Below are positions 10,320 through 20,900 of a stretch of 64,000 bases of DNA, piece after piece; the first letter of the stretch is position 1; each line of letters starts with the position of its first letter. Source of the stretch: a candidate division SR1 bacterium (GTDB lineage: Bacteria > Patescibacteriota > Gracilibacteria > Absconditabacterales > Absconditicoccaceae); assembly GCA_026397395.1 (NCBI GenBank), contig JAPLUV010000023.1:23810-87809 (forward strand), written 5' to 3'. The notes under the pieces were generated by a model, which ran no database searches, was not told the origin of the DNA, and was given only the letters and a program-made list of their open reading frames with translations. Made by a program: the position numbers and the translations under genes.

Positions 10320-12509
10320 ATGATAAAATCAGACATAAACACCATTCAATTCCCCAAAACACCGGGCAAAAACCAGTTTGTTAATTTTCTCAAACCCAAA
10401 TTTAAACAAGAAGATCTACCAGTAGAAAATAAACGAAGCGAATCAGAGATTAGACATATTATGGCAGAAAAGATATATGATATATTTTTTCTTAACAGGA
10501 TGAATGTACAGAGTGATGGTATAGCAGCAATAGTCATGAATGGTTCAGATATATTAGACGAGATCAAAAAATGATATCCAGACTTGGAATCATTCATAAA
10601 AAAACTCCAATGAGCTGTTAGCAAAAACTTATTTCTAAATGATGATTTTACTCAAAGAGCAAAAATAGCCAAAGACAAAGGTTTAGAACCATTCGCAGAT
10701 ATGTTAGCTGAAAACACATTAAGCGAAGAAGAGATTATCACGGAAGCAGAAAAATTTAAGAAATGGGATCCTGAAGACCTAAATAAGTGTGTGCAAGAAG
10801 TAGAAGAAGCAATTCAATGAGCACGAGACATTCTCTCCATGAGGGTGGTCGAAGATGAGTATCCCCCAGAAAAACAAGAGATATTAATGCAACTCCCTTG
10901 AATAAAAGAAAGATTAGAGGTTATAGATATAAGAGATCATATAATTGCATGCCAAAACGGAGCTCTTTTTGATGTTCTCTCCAGAGAGATAGACGACATG
11001 AATAATAAGATGATATGGGAACCATTTCTCAGTTACATAGAGGGAAAGTTTTGACATCAAGATGTAAAATATATAGAAAACAACTTTGAAATAGATAAAG
11101 AACAATATCCAAAAATAATATTAAAGACTGATAAAGATGCTAATTATACCATCTTTGAAGAAAAATACGTAAGAATATTCTATGCATTTGTTTCTACGTT
11201 ATGAAGAAGATTTTGATGATATAGCATTACCAACATAAAAAAAGATAACACTAATTCTCAATGACTCAACACCACAAAAAAGCAAGAGAGAGAATGAAGA
11301 CTTACAGCAAAGACACATCTACAATATAATCGAGAAAATTTTATTGGAGACAAGATAAAGACAGAAATAAAAGATCTTATTTTCAAAGGGAAAAACATCT
11401 ATATCGAGTGATGAACATGATCTGGGAAAAGCCACGTATTACAATGACTTGCAAAAGAGTTACATCAGATAAAACCACAAGAAGATATTCTCTATATGAC
11501 AGGAATGGATTTTTATAATGAATATCAGAAATATGCTACTGACAACAGAAAGGAAGCAGCAGAAGCAGAGAAAGAGAAAACGGGAGAGAAAGGAAAGACA
11601 GGGATACAACCTAAAAATACAAATAAAAGCAAAAAAGAGAAAGATAAAGAATATAAGCCATCTTTTATAGATCAGTTTTTTTGAAAGATAGTTATAATTG
11701 ATGGAATAGATCCTATATTTACAGGGAAAAAAATACGAAGTAAAGAAACATTTATCACTGCAGCAACAGCCGCAAAACAAGTTATTTTTTCATGACGTCG
11801 TCCAATAGGAGAAATGGAAATTCCTAGAGAAGGCGGAATAGTAAAAATTTCAAGCGAAATAAATCTTAGTCTCGTAGACATGCCAGCACAACAACCAGAA
11901 AACAACAAAAGAGCTATCATCAAAAATATGCTTATAGAGATGGGAGATCTCTTCACACAAACATTACCAATAGATGGCATCACAAATATATTACTAGATC
12001 ATGTACCTGCTAGTGACTATAGAATGATCATTGAATGATATCTCAGAACAAGAAACATAAACGAATGAGACCCATTAAGCATAAAAGAATATATTGAAAA
12101 GAAATTAAGCAAAAAAGATGGATTAAAATTACCTATAGATGATATCATCAAAAACGTATATGAAATATTAGTATGCGATGAAGAAATTCGCAAAAGTATG
12201 CCATGAATCATATGGAGCGAAATTGATAACTATACACCAGAAGAACTCATGAAAAAAATGGCAGACTATGTAAAAGGAGACAGTGCATTAGGACTATTTA
12301 TGGAACTTGTTATTTATTTTATTATGAATGCCAACCCAGAGCTCACTCAGATAGAAATTGGTAAAATGATAGGTAAACCTGCAAGTATCGGATCAATCTC
12401 ACGTGCGACTAGAGACAGAAGAAATGCAAGCCCACGAATATTCCAAAGAATAGAAAGCTGATTAACTGCTGCTCTGTATAAAAAGTATTGATTAGAGCCA
12501 CCAAAGTAA
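10320..12509 (+). CDS. Divergent DnaA-like replication initiator (AAA+)
   Basis: A 729-residue protein using many UGA glycines. About 345 residues of unfamiliar, charged, helical sequence precede an AAA+ core. Walker A is EGGTGSGKSHVLQGLA, Walker B is KIVIIDGIDPIF, and the sensor-1-like strand KQVIFSGRRPIGEME closely resembles DnaA KQIVxSSDRPPxE. A Lys/Glu-rich insert of about 45 residues separates Walker A from Walker B. The C-terminus (ELTQIEIGKMIGKPASIGSI, then SRATRDRR) matches the helix-turn-helix of DnaA domain IV. It is much longer than a normal DnaA (about 450). I infer a role in replication initiation; a DnaA-related ATPase of other function is possible. No DnaA-box cluster was seen nearby. 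Confidence 0.7.
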
Positions 12510-12517
12510 ATAATTCG

Positions 12518-12553
12518 AAAAAAGCTAGTCCATCTAAGGAATCTAGCTTTTTA
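12518..12553 (+). terminator. Terminator after the DnaA-like gene
   Basis: AAAAAGCTAG pairs with CTAGCTTTTT around a 14-nt loop, just past the stop codon. The T-rich 3' arm (and A-rich 5' arm) would work in both directions, serving the converging minus-strand gene as well. Confidence 0.8.
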
Positions 12554-12571
12554 TTAACATTATTCTTTCAA

Positions 12572-12952
12572 TTAGAACTTAGCCATTCCAGCCCATACCA
12601 AAAACGCTGCAAACACGATAGAGATAATTCCCATAACGATTGTCCACATTTTGTTTTTGTAGAACATGGTAAATTTCTTCAACATCATAGCAGGAAACCA
12701 CAATCCAACTACTGACTTGATAAGCATCAACCATCCCAAGATAGAGATAAGCATCAACCGTCCGCCTTTGAGTAAAGGATACATAGCGAGGAAAAAGAAT
12801 GCAAGGAACATAGTTCGCAAACTCATCATTCTGACGATATCAGAATTTTTTGCCATTCCTCCAATCACTTTCATAAATTTATTTGGCACAAAAAGAGCTG
12901 GTCCACCAATGACCACCATAATAAATGCCAAAGCGTAAAGAACAAAAGACAT
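12572..12952 (-). CDS. Small polytopic membrane protein
   Basis: A 126-residue hydrophobic protein with about four predicted membrane segments: residues 1-22, 44-63, 66-86 and 102-124. Short Lys/Arg loops such as VPNKFMKVIGG and MLKKFTMFYKNKMW lie between them. No family is recognised and no catalytic motif is visible. It lies 26 bp downstream of the HIT gene on the same strand and may share its transcript. All glycines use GGN codons. Confidence 0.6.
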   Translation of the reverse strand: MSFVLYALAFIMVVIGGPALFVPNKFMKVIGGMAKNSDIVRMMSLRTMFLAFFFLAMYPLLKGGRLMLISILGWLMLIKSVVGLWFPAMMLKKFTMFYKNKMWTIVMGIISIVFAAFLVWAGMAKF

Positions 12953-12978
12953 AGTAGTATAATAAAAAAATAAAAATA

Positions 12979-13431
12979 CTAGATTACTTGTTTGATCTCA
13001 TCAGCTAGTTTTTGTAATTCACCTATATCTGCTCTTGGTCACAGTTGAGTAGAAATATATCAGGCATACTGATCAAAAAACACCTCATCTTTTGCCCAGT
13101 ATTCTTTCCAATCTTTATCCAATCCATGCAAAGGATACAATTTGATATGAGCATGATCAACTCACATACCTTCCATCACCATACATACTCTATGTACTCA
13201 TAGTCACTTTTTCAAAAATCCCTGAACTTTTTTAACGGTTAACAAATATTGCGTATACAGACTTTCGTCCAAATCAAACACATCTGAACCAAAATGATGT
13301 TTGGGTAAAACTAATGTCATTCACCTTGTATTGGGGAATACATCGAGTATCGCGACAAAATTATCATCTTCCCAGATTTTTACACTAGGTATCTCCCCTG
13401 CTACAATCTTACAAAAAATACAGTCAGACAT
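12979..13431 (-). CDS. HIT-family nucleotide hydrolase
   Basis: A 150-residue protein with the HINT/HIT layout: MSDCIFCKIVAGEIPSVKIW at the start, AILDVFPNTRGMTLVLPKHH in the middle and the active-site segment DHAHIKLYPLHG. HIT proteins hydrolyse or transfer nucleotide phosphoramidates or dinucleoside polyphosphates. In the usual H-x-H-x-H triad the last His is Lys here (HAHIK), so catalysis may be altered. CxxC near the N-terminus may bind zinc. Seven glycines are UGA. Confidence 0.85.
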
Positions 13432-13440
13432 AGAATGATA

Positions 13441-13469
13441 AAAAGATAAAAGGTCCGGCATATCGGACC
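13441..13469 (-). terminator. Intrinsic terminator after the four-helix-bundle gene
   Basis: Minus strand: GGTCCG and CGGACC form a GC-rich stem followed by TTTTATCTTTTT, 18 bp past the stop. Confidence 0.75.
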
Positions 13470-13486
13470 GATAAAATGATAAACTG

Positions 13487-13837
13487 TTAATATAAACTTT
13501 GTATAAATCTGTATATTTTCACACTCAGTTCTTTACATGCAGAGTGAAAATCTTCAAATTGAGTATCTGTTATATATCATAAATCTAACGCCGTATACAA
13601 CATACTTCTTACTTCACCAATAGATCACTTAGCAAAAGCAAGAAACTGAGTAAACCATTTATTAGTTCATCTCTCACGTCATTCAGCAATATTATTTGAG
13701 ACAGAAATTGCGGCTCTCATAATTTGATCTTGAAAGCTATAGTTTTTAAACGAAGGTTTATAAAAAATTTCTCATAATGATTTTGTAAGCTTTCTAGATA
13801 AACTCCGAATCTCTAAATCCTCAAAAGTTTGCGCCAT
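13487..13837 (-). CDS. Four-helix-bundle protein (S23/IVS-type)
   Basis: A 116-residue helical protein with the typical pattern of the 23S intervening-sequence protein family: FEDLEIRSLSRKL, YSFQDQIMRAAISVSNNIAEG, then an acidic-aromatic helix and a YITDTQFEDF turn. The glycine of NIAEG is encoded by UGA, as are GTN, KGS and DLGY. The family is common in CPR genomes. It forms a pentameric bundle and its function is unclear. There is no sign here of an rRNA intervening sequence. Confidence 0.85.
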
Positions 13838-13964
13838 TGAAAATTCAAAAAGAAGATAAACTTTTTCGTTATTCTATCATTTTATCTCGTATTTGCAAGA
13901 AAAAAAGACTTCATCATTTTATCACTTTAGCATTTTATCTCCTCGTTAACAAAAACTACCAAAA

Positions 13965-14305
13965 CAAAAAACTACTCGTGAAAGCAGTTTATACATAAAT
14001 AGTAAGGTTAGGAAGAAGACCAAAAAAGGAAACAGGCAGTTTTTGATGCCGGGCTCAAAGCAAAAAGCAAAGAGGAAACCGCCAACAGACAACAGCAAAG
14101 CCATCATCAAATAACTAACCAGTACCACGAGACATATACGCAGGCAAAGGCGTAGGCTGGAATTGTGGTTCAACACCAAAGAGCAAGAGCCAAAAAAAAG
14201 ATAAAGATAGATAAGAGTTTTTGTTTTTGTTTGAGTGGCTCAAACATAGGTAAGGAACAACCAGCATTTCGTAGAACAGTGTGACCTAATAATGAACTTC
14301 TTCCT
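13965..14305 (-). ncRNA. Candidate non-coding RNA 1 (about 340 nt)
   Basis: A minus-strand unit bounded by a promoter (14312-14339) and an intrinsic terminator: ACTGCTT/GAGTAGT stem at 13971-13988, then TTTTTTG. The RNA is rich in G and U and poor in A. It contains a 7-bp hairpin GTTTGAG-CCA-CTCAAAC near its 5' part and a stretch of CTTTGCTT-type repeats. Open frames exist on this strand, but they are short, hydrophobic and overlap in all frames, as expected when A is scarce. No known RNA family is recognised. It is paired with a second unit of the same size and layout. Confidence 0.5.
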
Positions 14306-14311
14306 GACTTA

Positions 14312-14339
14312 AGTATACTCGAGAAATGAAATAAAGCAA
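14312..14339 (-). promoter_or_regulatory. Promoter of candidate ncRNA 1
   Basis: Minus strand: TTGCTT (-35), 16-nt spacer, TATACT (-10), followed by AGGAAGAAG near the expected start. The order and the post-promoter sequence match the promoter of ncRNA 2. Confidence 0.6.
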
Positions 14340-14366
14340 ATATTTAGAGGCTTTTTTTATCATTTG

Positions 14367-14433
14367 CTCCCGGGAGTAGAATTTCGAAAATAGGCATTTA
14401 TATGCTGATATATACACTTTCACTCCCGGGAGT
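14367..14433. repeat. Two CTCCCGGGAG palindromes
   Basis: CTCCCGGGAG occurs at 14367-14376 and again, extended to a perfect ACTCCCGGGAGT, at 14422-14433. The centres are 56 bp apart, in very AT-rich sequence between the two candidate RNAs and just upstream of the ncRNA 1 promoter. They look like a pair of operator sites, but no regulator is known. Confidence 0.5.
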
Positions 14434-14449
14434 AAGATTCTAGAATAAC

Positions 14450-14784
14450 AAAAAAACTACCCACAATGAGTAATTTTTTTAAGGAAGAAAGAAAACATAA
14501 AGCGACAGAGTAATTTTGAAGTAAGCAGACCAGAAAGCCAACAAACCACGACCAATGGAGTGAACCAGAGGAAATAAAACTCGGTAGCATAGCACAAAGA
14601 GCAAAGCAAAAGCAAGACAAAGAGCAAAGCTACAAGAGCAGAACAAAAAGTAGAGCGAAAGCAAGTAACCAAAGCAAGACAAGCAAGCAGACCCGAAAGC
14701 CAACAAACAAGCGCAAGCAAGGAAACAAACCAAGCAAAGCAAACGTGAATATACTACACATAACTTTATAAAGACCTTCTTCCT
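14450..14784 (-). ncRNA. Candidate non-coding RNA 2 (about 335 nt)
   Basis: A second minus-strand unit with promoter (14791-14818) and terminator: ACTCA-TTG-TGGGT hairpin at 14459-14471, then seven T residues. The RNA is strongly A-depleted and full of TTTGCTTTGCTT-like units. Two copies of a 26-nt segment, near 14521 and 14683, differ at only a few bases. Several overlapping hydrophobic reading frames exist only because stop codons need A; none has the UGA use of real genes here. Tandem arrangement, equal size and matched promoter suggest duplication of one RNA gene. Confidence 0.5.
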
Positions 14785-14790
14785 AATATA

Positions 14791-14818
14791 ATTATACTCC
14801 ATTTTATTTATTTGTCAA
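14791..14818 (-). promoter_or_regulatory. Consensus promoter of candidate ncRNA 2
   Basis: Minus strand: TTGACA, 16-nt spacer, TATAAT, both boxes perfect. AGGAAGAAGG follows at the expected transcript start, as in ncRNA 1. Confidence 0.75.
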
Positions 14819-14885
14819 ATATTTAAGGATTTTTTTTACATATATGGAAATAAGCTTAAGAAGTTGATTTTAAACATATTTAAAG

Positions 14886-14915
14886 CAAAAAGACCCACTT
14901 CCGCAGATCTTTTTG
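14886..14915 (-). terminator. Terminator of the giant surface protein gene
   Basis: Minus strand: CAAAAAGA pairs with TCTTTTTG in a long hairpin whose 3' arm ends in T residues. It begins 23 bp past the stop codon. Confidence 0.65.
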
Positions 14916-14938
14916 TTGCTATAGATGAACAAATAGGA

Positions 14939-17900
14939 CTATTTTTTATCAAATACCCTCTTGAGCATGACCATCACTCGGCCCCTCAATTCTTTCTGAT
15001 TTGGCGTGGCAATCTTAGTCATAATACCCTCTGTTTTCAGAGCACTCAAATGATTGGTATAATACATCACTCCTCCATTATTCTTGGTTCCTCGAATAAG
15101 TCTGGAAAGAATGGTACCAAACTGAGCTCTATCAACTTCCACATTCGGATCAAAGGTATGTTTGACTCTCACGCCGTCACTTTCATATCACATCAGTCAT
15201 AATCTACAAGCTGCGATAGCATAATATTGAGTTTCCTTAGATAATGATTTCATATCAAGGAAATCACATTTTACTCATGTAGAGACATTTTTACCCATCA
15301 CATTGATGGCAAAGTTACTAATCATCTTAGCCATATCTTTTCTCAACAATGGACCATTCATATTTGCTCTTTGGATAGTAGGCATGGTAGTAATATTATA
15401 GCCATATGACCAAAGATATGCATTATTCAGTTCAAGAGAGAATAGAGATCCTACGATACTTCCTGGTTCTTTACCAGCCGCTCCATGCACAAGTGGCTTA
15501 GTATCGATCAAAGGACATGGACCACAAATTCTATCATAATAACTATCAGAACAATCCCTTTGAACTGGACAGGCATCTTTGAGAATAGCTGGTCAGCCAC
15601 TACCATGCGAAGAACTTGGTGGATTCTCTACTGGAGTATTATCTACGGGAGTTTGTGTTGGAATTTTGAAGTAAGAGAAATGATTAGTTACTATTTCATA
15701 GGTATAGAGCATATCAGATACCCTTGTTCCAGTAATATCATCTCGAGTAATTCCATCAGTGGAAACTTTTACATTTATAGTTTCACCAAGATCTGATCAC
15801 ATATATATTCTAACAGAAACTGGATTGGAGAAGAAAAGAGAAGTTCCTGTACATGCAGATCAGATTTTAAATGCTTTGAGTACTCCAGAGAATTGGTCTG
15901 TCATATCTTGCGGTGCAAGTAATTCATTAACCAAACAAGAAAGTCCAGTCGAGATTACCGTTGTATTAGGAGGAAGAACTGCTTCTATATTTGCACTACG
16001 GATGCTGATTTCTTGTGCTGGAGTCGTATAGTTACCATCTCACATATCAACGAAACTGGTAACGATAATTGCATTATCAGCTAAGTCTGGGAACAATGAA
16101 CTCGTGTCATCGATAGTTATAATTCCAGCATCATAGCTAAATCAGAATCTATTGTTTCTAATATGATTATCTGATCGTAACTCATTAGTGGAAAGGATAT
16201 TTAGACTATTAGAGAAGCCATTATTTTTTAAATCATTAGAGAAAATTCCGGCAATATCAATAGTTCCTGCATCTCACGAAGCTAAATAACCAACATCAAA
16301 GACATATACATTTCTTCCTCCTGATCCACAATTTGGCACTAATCAGATATCTGCATTCCAATCATCAAACCAAGAAACAAGTTCTTGTCTCCAGTCACTA
16401 ATAGGACCATCATCATCTACAACATAATCTATAAACCACTTTCCTACGCCAGATGAATCTCCATTATATCCTTCTCGATCATTCATCATCTCAGCAAAAC
16501 TGCTATATTCATCATAATTTCGAGCATACTGATCGAAGAAATCTTGATACGGTCAGGTACCACTATTGTACCATTCATCAAAACAAGGATCACCAAATCC
16601 TGGATATGTCGTACCAATTCTTTCCTCTGAATATTCTGTATCAGTTTGGATATCCATACCATCTACCTTATCATAGTAGATAATGTTGGAGTCCATATCC
16701 TGTGGTCAATTGTTTTGATATCATAAATGGAGAGTAAATGTGTTTCCATCTATATAATCAATCGTTCATGATAAGACAAGATCAGCAACCATATATTGAT
16801 TCCATCGACCTCGGAAATAATTATTCAAGTGATCCACAAAGTCACTATCCGATATATCAGTATTAAGATAGTTGTATGCTATATTTCATCATCGATTCAT
16901 AGGCAGTGATGTAAGACAAGATGGAATCTCATCGGCGAAACGATTATGATCCGCGATTAATTGATTCAACGAAGTAAGGGAACAGAAGATATCCAAGGAT
17001 CAAGCAATTTGGTTATTATTAATATACAATGACATAAGACTAGGAAGATCATTAAATGTATTTAATCCTATAGAAGCAATTTGATTATCATTAAGATACA
17101 AATAAGAGAGATTAGAAAGTCCTACAAATGCTCCACTCTTAACAGAGATAATGGTATTGTCTGAAAGATTTAATTCTTGCAAGTTAGATAGATCAGAAAA
17201 AATATAGTCCTCTAATGAGACAAGACTATTACTATCAAGACGCAAATTATAAAGATTAGATAGCCCTGCAAATGCTCCACTCTCAATAGAAGAGAGTCTA
17301 TTGTAGGAAAGATTTAATTGCTCTAAATTTGATAGATTAGAGAAGATATTGGCATCCAATGTAACAATCTGATTATTATAAAGATACAAATAATAGAGAT
17401 TCGAAAGTCATACAAATGTACCACTTCCAAGAGAAGTAATATTATTGTATGAAAGGTCCAATTCTTCTAAACTGGAAAGATCTGCAAAGGTAGTATCTTC
17501 CAATGAAGTAATTTGATTATTATCAAGATACAGATAAGAGAGATCAGAGAGCCCAGCGAAAGTACCACTTTCGATAGAAACAATATGATTATCATTCAGA
17601 TACAATTCTTCTAGACTAGGAATATTTGCAAAAGTATTATTTTGGAGCGCTGTGATAGTATTCTCATCAAGATACAGATAATAGAGATATGGAATGTCAA
17701 CAAATGCACCGTTTGCAATAGAGACTATCTGATTATGACTAAGATACAATCCTCCTAGACTAGGGAGATTAACAAATGTTCAACTCTCGATAGATGTAAT
17801 CTGATTATAATTAAGATACAAATCAGAGAGATTTAAAAGTCATGAAAATGTTCCACCTTCGATAGAAGTAATATTGTTATACCTAAGATCTACATAAGAC

Positions 17901-20900
17901 AATGAATTAAGATTACTTATTTGTACAGGAAGAGCCCCAGATAGATTATTCTCATCAAGAGACAGATCATATACATGTCATTCACCCTCTCCACAACCTA
18001 CACCATACCAATCACAGGCAGTTGTAAGTGAAGTATCTCAATTTCATAACCAATTACTATTATCATACCAATTATCACCATCTGTACTAGTATACAAAGC
18101 AACAAGTGCTTCACACTCTGGCACAGGAATATCAGTCACAAGTTGTTCACAATATTTATCTATACTAGAAATATATCCGATAGTTTTGGTGATAGTTCTC
18201 TGACTAGCTCCTGTCGTATATACGACACGAAAAGTTTTGACTCCATATCCAGAACTAAAAGGAACATCTAAGGTTGTGAGATTTGATATAGTTCCTGTGA
18301 GAGGAGATCCTTCGAAGTCACCAGACAGTTCATAGTTTACCAGGTTAGCCGTGACGAGTTGAATCTGTATTCCTGTATTTGTGGTATATGATTGATGTGG
18401 AATAAGTACCAAAGATCAATTAAGCAATGGATTAACCTGGGCTATATATTTGTCTGTATCAAAAGATACATCTGACCAAACATACGCAGGAGTCCCCTCT
18501 CAGGTATCCTGGAGAACAGCGCTTTGTTTACTCACATGCATACCATAAAGATATTTGGTGGGAGTAGCTACGGACCAAGAATAGTTTTTTCATTTTTGAT
18601 CACAGTTAGGATAATTACTCTCATCAACAAGGAATATTTCATTTGCATTCATAGGATTGGTAATCCAATCACAGGACATGATACCTTCGGTATCCAAGAC
18701 TCATCACGACAAGAAATCAGTTGCTTCTCATGCACTAATAGAACCATTGATGTCACTATTGTTAGCGAACACCTTCGTTGTTCAGTAATATGTATTAGAC
18801 CAAGAATTTCGATTAATGGTAGCTCCATTATTATTATCATACAAATTAACTCCATCAAAAACATTATTACTGGCATTGTAGATATTAACTCAATATTCAT
18901 TATTATAAAGACTAGAGTTGTGTATCGTATTATTATTGGAAGAATATTGTATATAGAGTCCATAACCATTATTATATGCTTGAGTATTATTTATTACGTT
19001 ATTACTGGAATAATACAAAATCATACCATAATTATTATTATAGGTTTGGATATTATTGAGGACATTATTGGTTGATCAATCAAGGTGAAAACCCTCATTA
19101 TTGTTATAACTCTGGATATCTGTAAAGATATTACTGTTGGAGTTTGATAAAGAGGCTCAATAATTATCATTATTATACAACTGAGCGTCACTAATCTCGT
19201 TATTATTGGAATAACTCTCCAAAACTAATCCATAAGAACTATCATGTGATTGAACATTATGGATGGTATTGTTACTAGCATCATCAGATAATTGGATACC
19301 AGCATAATTTCTATAATGAGAGTTTCCATCACCAAATCATCTTCCATCTATTTTGATAGTATCTACAATTGCATTCGTCACTTGATAGAAAAATACTATT
19401 CTATTGAAGTATCAGTTTGAATATAATGTCACATCACCACTTCCTACAAGGGCCGAACAATGTGCAGGATAGATATAGTCCGAAGTAATAAGATAATTTC
19501 AAGAACTTAAAACATAGACAGTATTTTCAGATAAGTGATTAGGAATGGTATCCGTTCATGGTTCTATATATGCTACTGTCATATCAGCAGGATTACAGGT
19601 ATTTTGGGCTCGCTGTGTTGTATAGGTAGAACCAGACCCAAAGTACGTAAAAGGAAGTCAATTAGGATCGACATAATTAATATGTTTATTAATCGTTCTT
19701 GTTTTATCTCCCGTACTATATACTACGGAAATATTTTTTGTTCCATATCATGAAGTGAAAGCAATATCTATTGTTGTTGTGCCAGTCACAACACCCATCA
19801 GAGGGGATCCTTCGAAGTCACCAAAAAGTTCATAGTTTGCAGGAGTTGCTACGGTCATTTGAAGTTGAATACCTGTAGCTAATGTAGACGATTGTCCTCA
19901 TGCCAGAGTAAGAGATCCATTGAGTAATGGGCTTATCTCTGCAATATACTTTGCCACATCCCAAGACAAAGATGTCAAAGAAAAAGCAGAAGTATAGATG
20001 GTTCATGCATCGCCAATAGCTTGGAGTTGTTTGTTTATAGATAGTCCATACAGATAAGAGATATCAGAAGCTCAGATTCGAAAATTTTGTATTCATCTAG
20101 CATCACAGTTTGGATGTTCTGTTTCATCTATGAGAAATGATCCGTCAATATCCATTGGATTCGTAATTCGATTACATGACATACTTTCTGTATTTTCTTG
20201 CAACAATCATCCAGAGAAAAATTCAGAATCATCTCCAGCAGAAAGTTGTTCATTAACATTGATATTTATAGTATTGTCAAAGACTTTTATCGTTCAATAA
20301 TACTTGGCATTTGGAGATCCATTGGGATAGCTGTAAATTCACTCATAGTTATTATAGAATTGACTATTTACAATAGTAGTATAAAAAGAATAGGTAAAAC
20401 TAAGTCAATCACCAGCATTATTATACAGCTGACTATTGTTTATAGTCGTATTGGATCAGTGATACAAATCAATTCATTCATTATTGTTATAGCTTTGACT
20501 ATTATTGATAGTATTATTGTAAGCAGATTGAATATATATTCACCTGTCATTATTATACGATTGGGCATTGTTTAAGATATTATTAGAAGAGTCATAGAGA
20601 TATATTCCATATGCTCCATTTTTATATGTTTGGACAGTATTAATTAGAGAATGACTAGTATTCTCTAAAGAGATTCCATAACCATTCCCAAACGACTGAA
20701 CATTATTAATCGTAATATATGAGGAAGCACCCAAATAGACACCATGGTAAGCATGATGATAGGATTGAATATGAGTAATTGTACTACTGGAAGAACTATC
20801 TACACGGACTCCATTATAATTTTGACTATGAGTATTCCCAAGTCCATCATGACCTCAATCTATAGCGACATTATCTATAATAATATTTTCTTTTCCATAT

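Noticed and set aside
13946-14179. 77-residue hydrophobic frame on the minus strand
   Set aside because: It lies in the same kind of A-poor sequence, runs through the terminator hairpin and has no support from start site or family.
13965-14784. tmRNA, RNase P or SRP RNA for the two A-poor units
   Set aside because: No tag-like frame, no tRNA-like ends and none of the conserved RNase P or SRP loops were found on either strand.
14457-14802. Hydrophobic Cys/Leu-rich reading frames on the minus strand
   Set aside because: Three overlapping frames are open only because the strand lacks A. They begin inside the promoter, use no UGA and have no recognisable protein.
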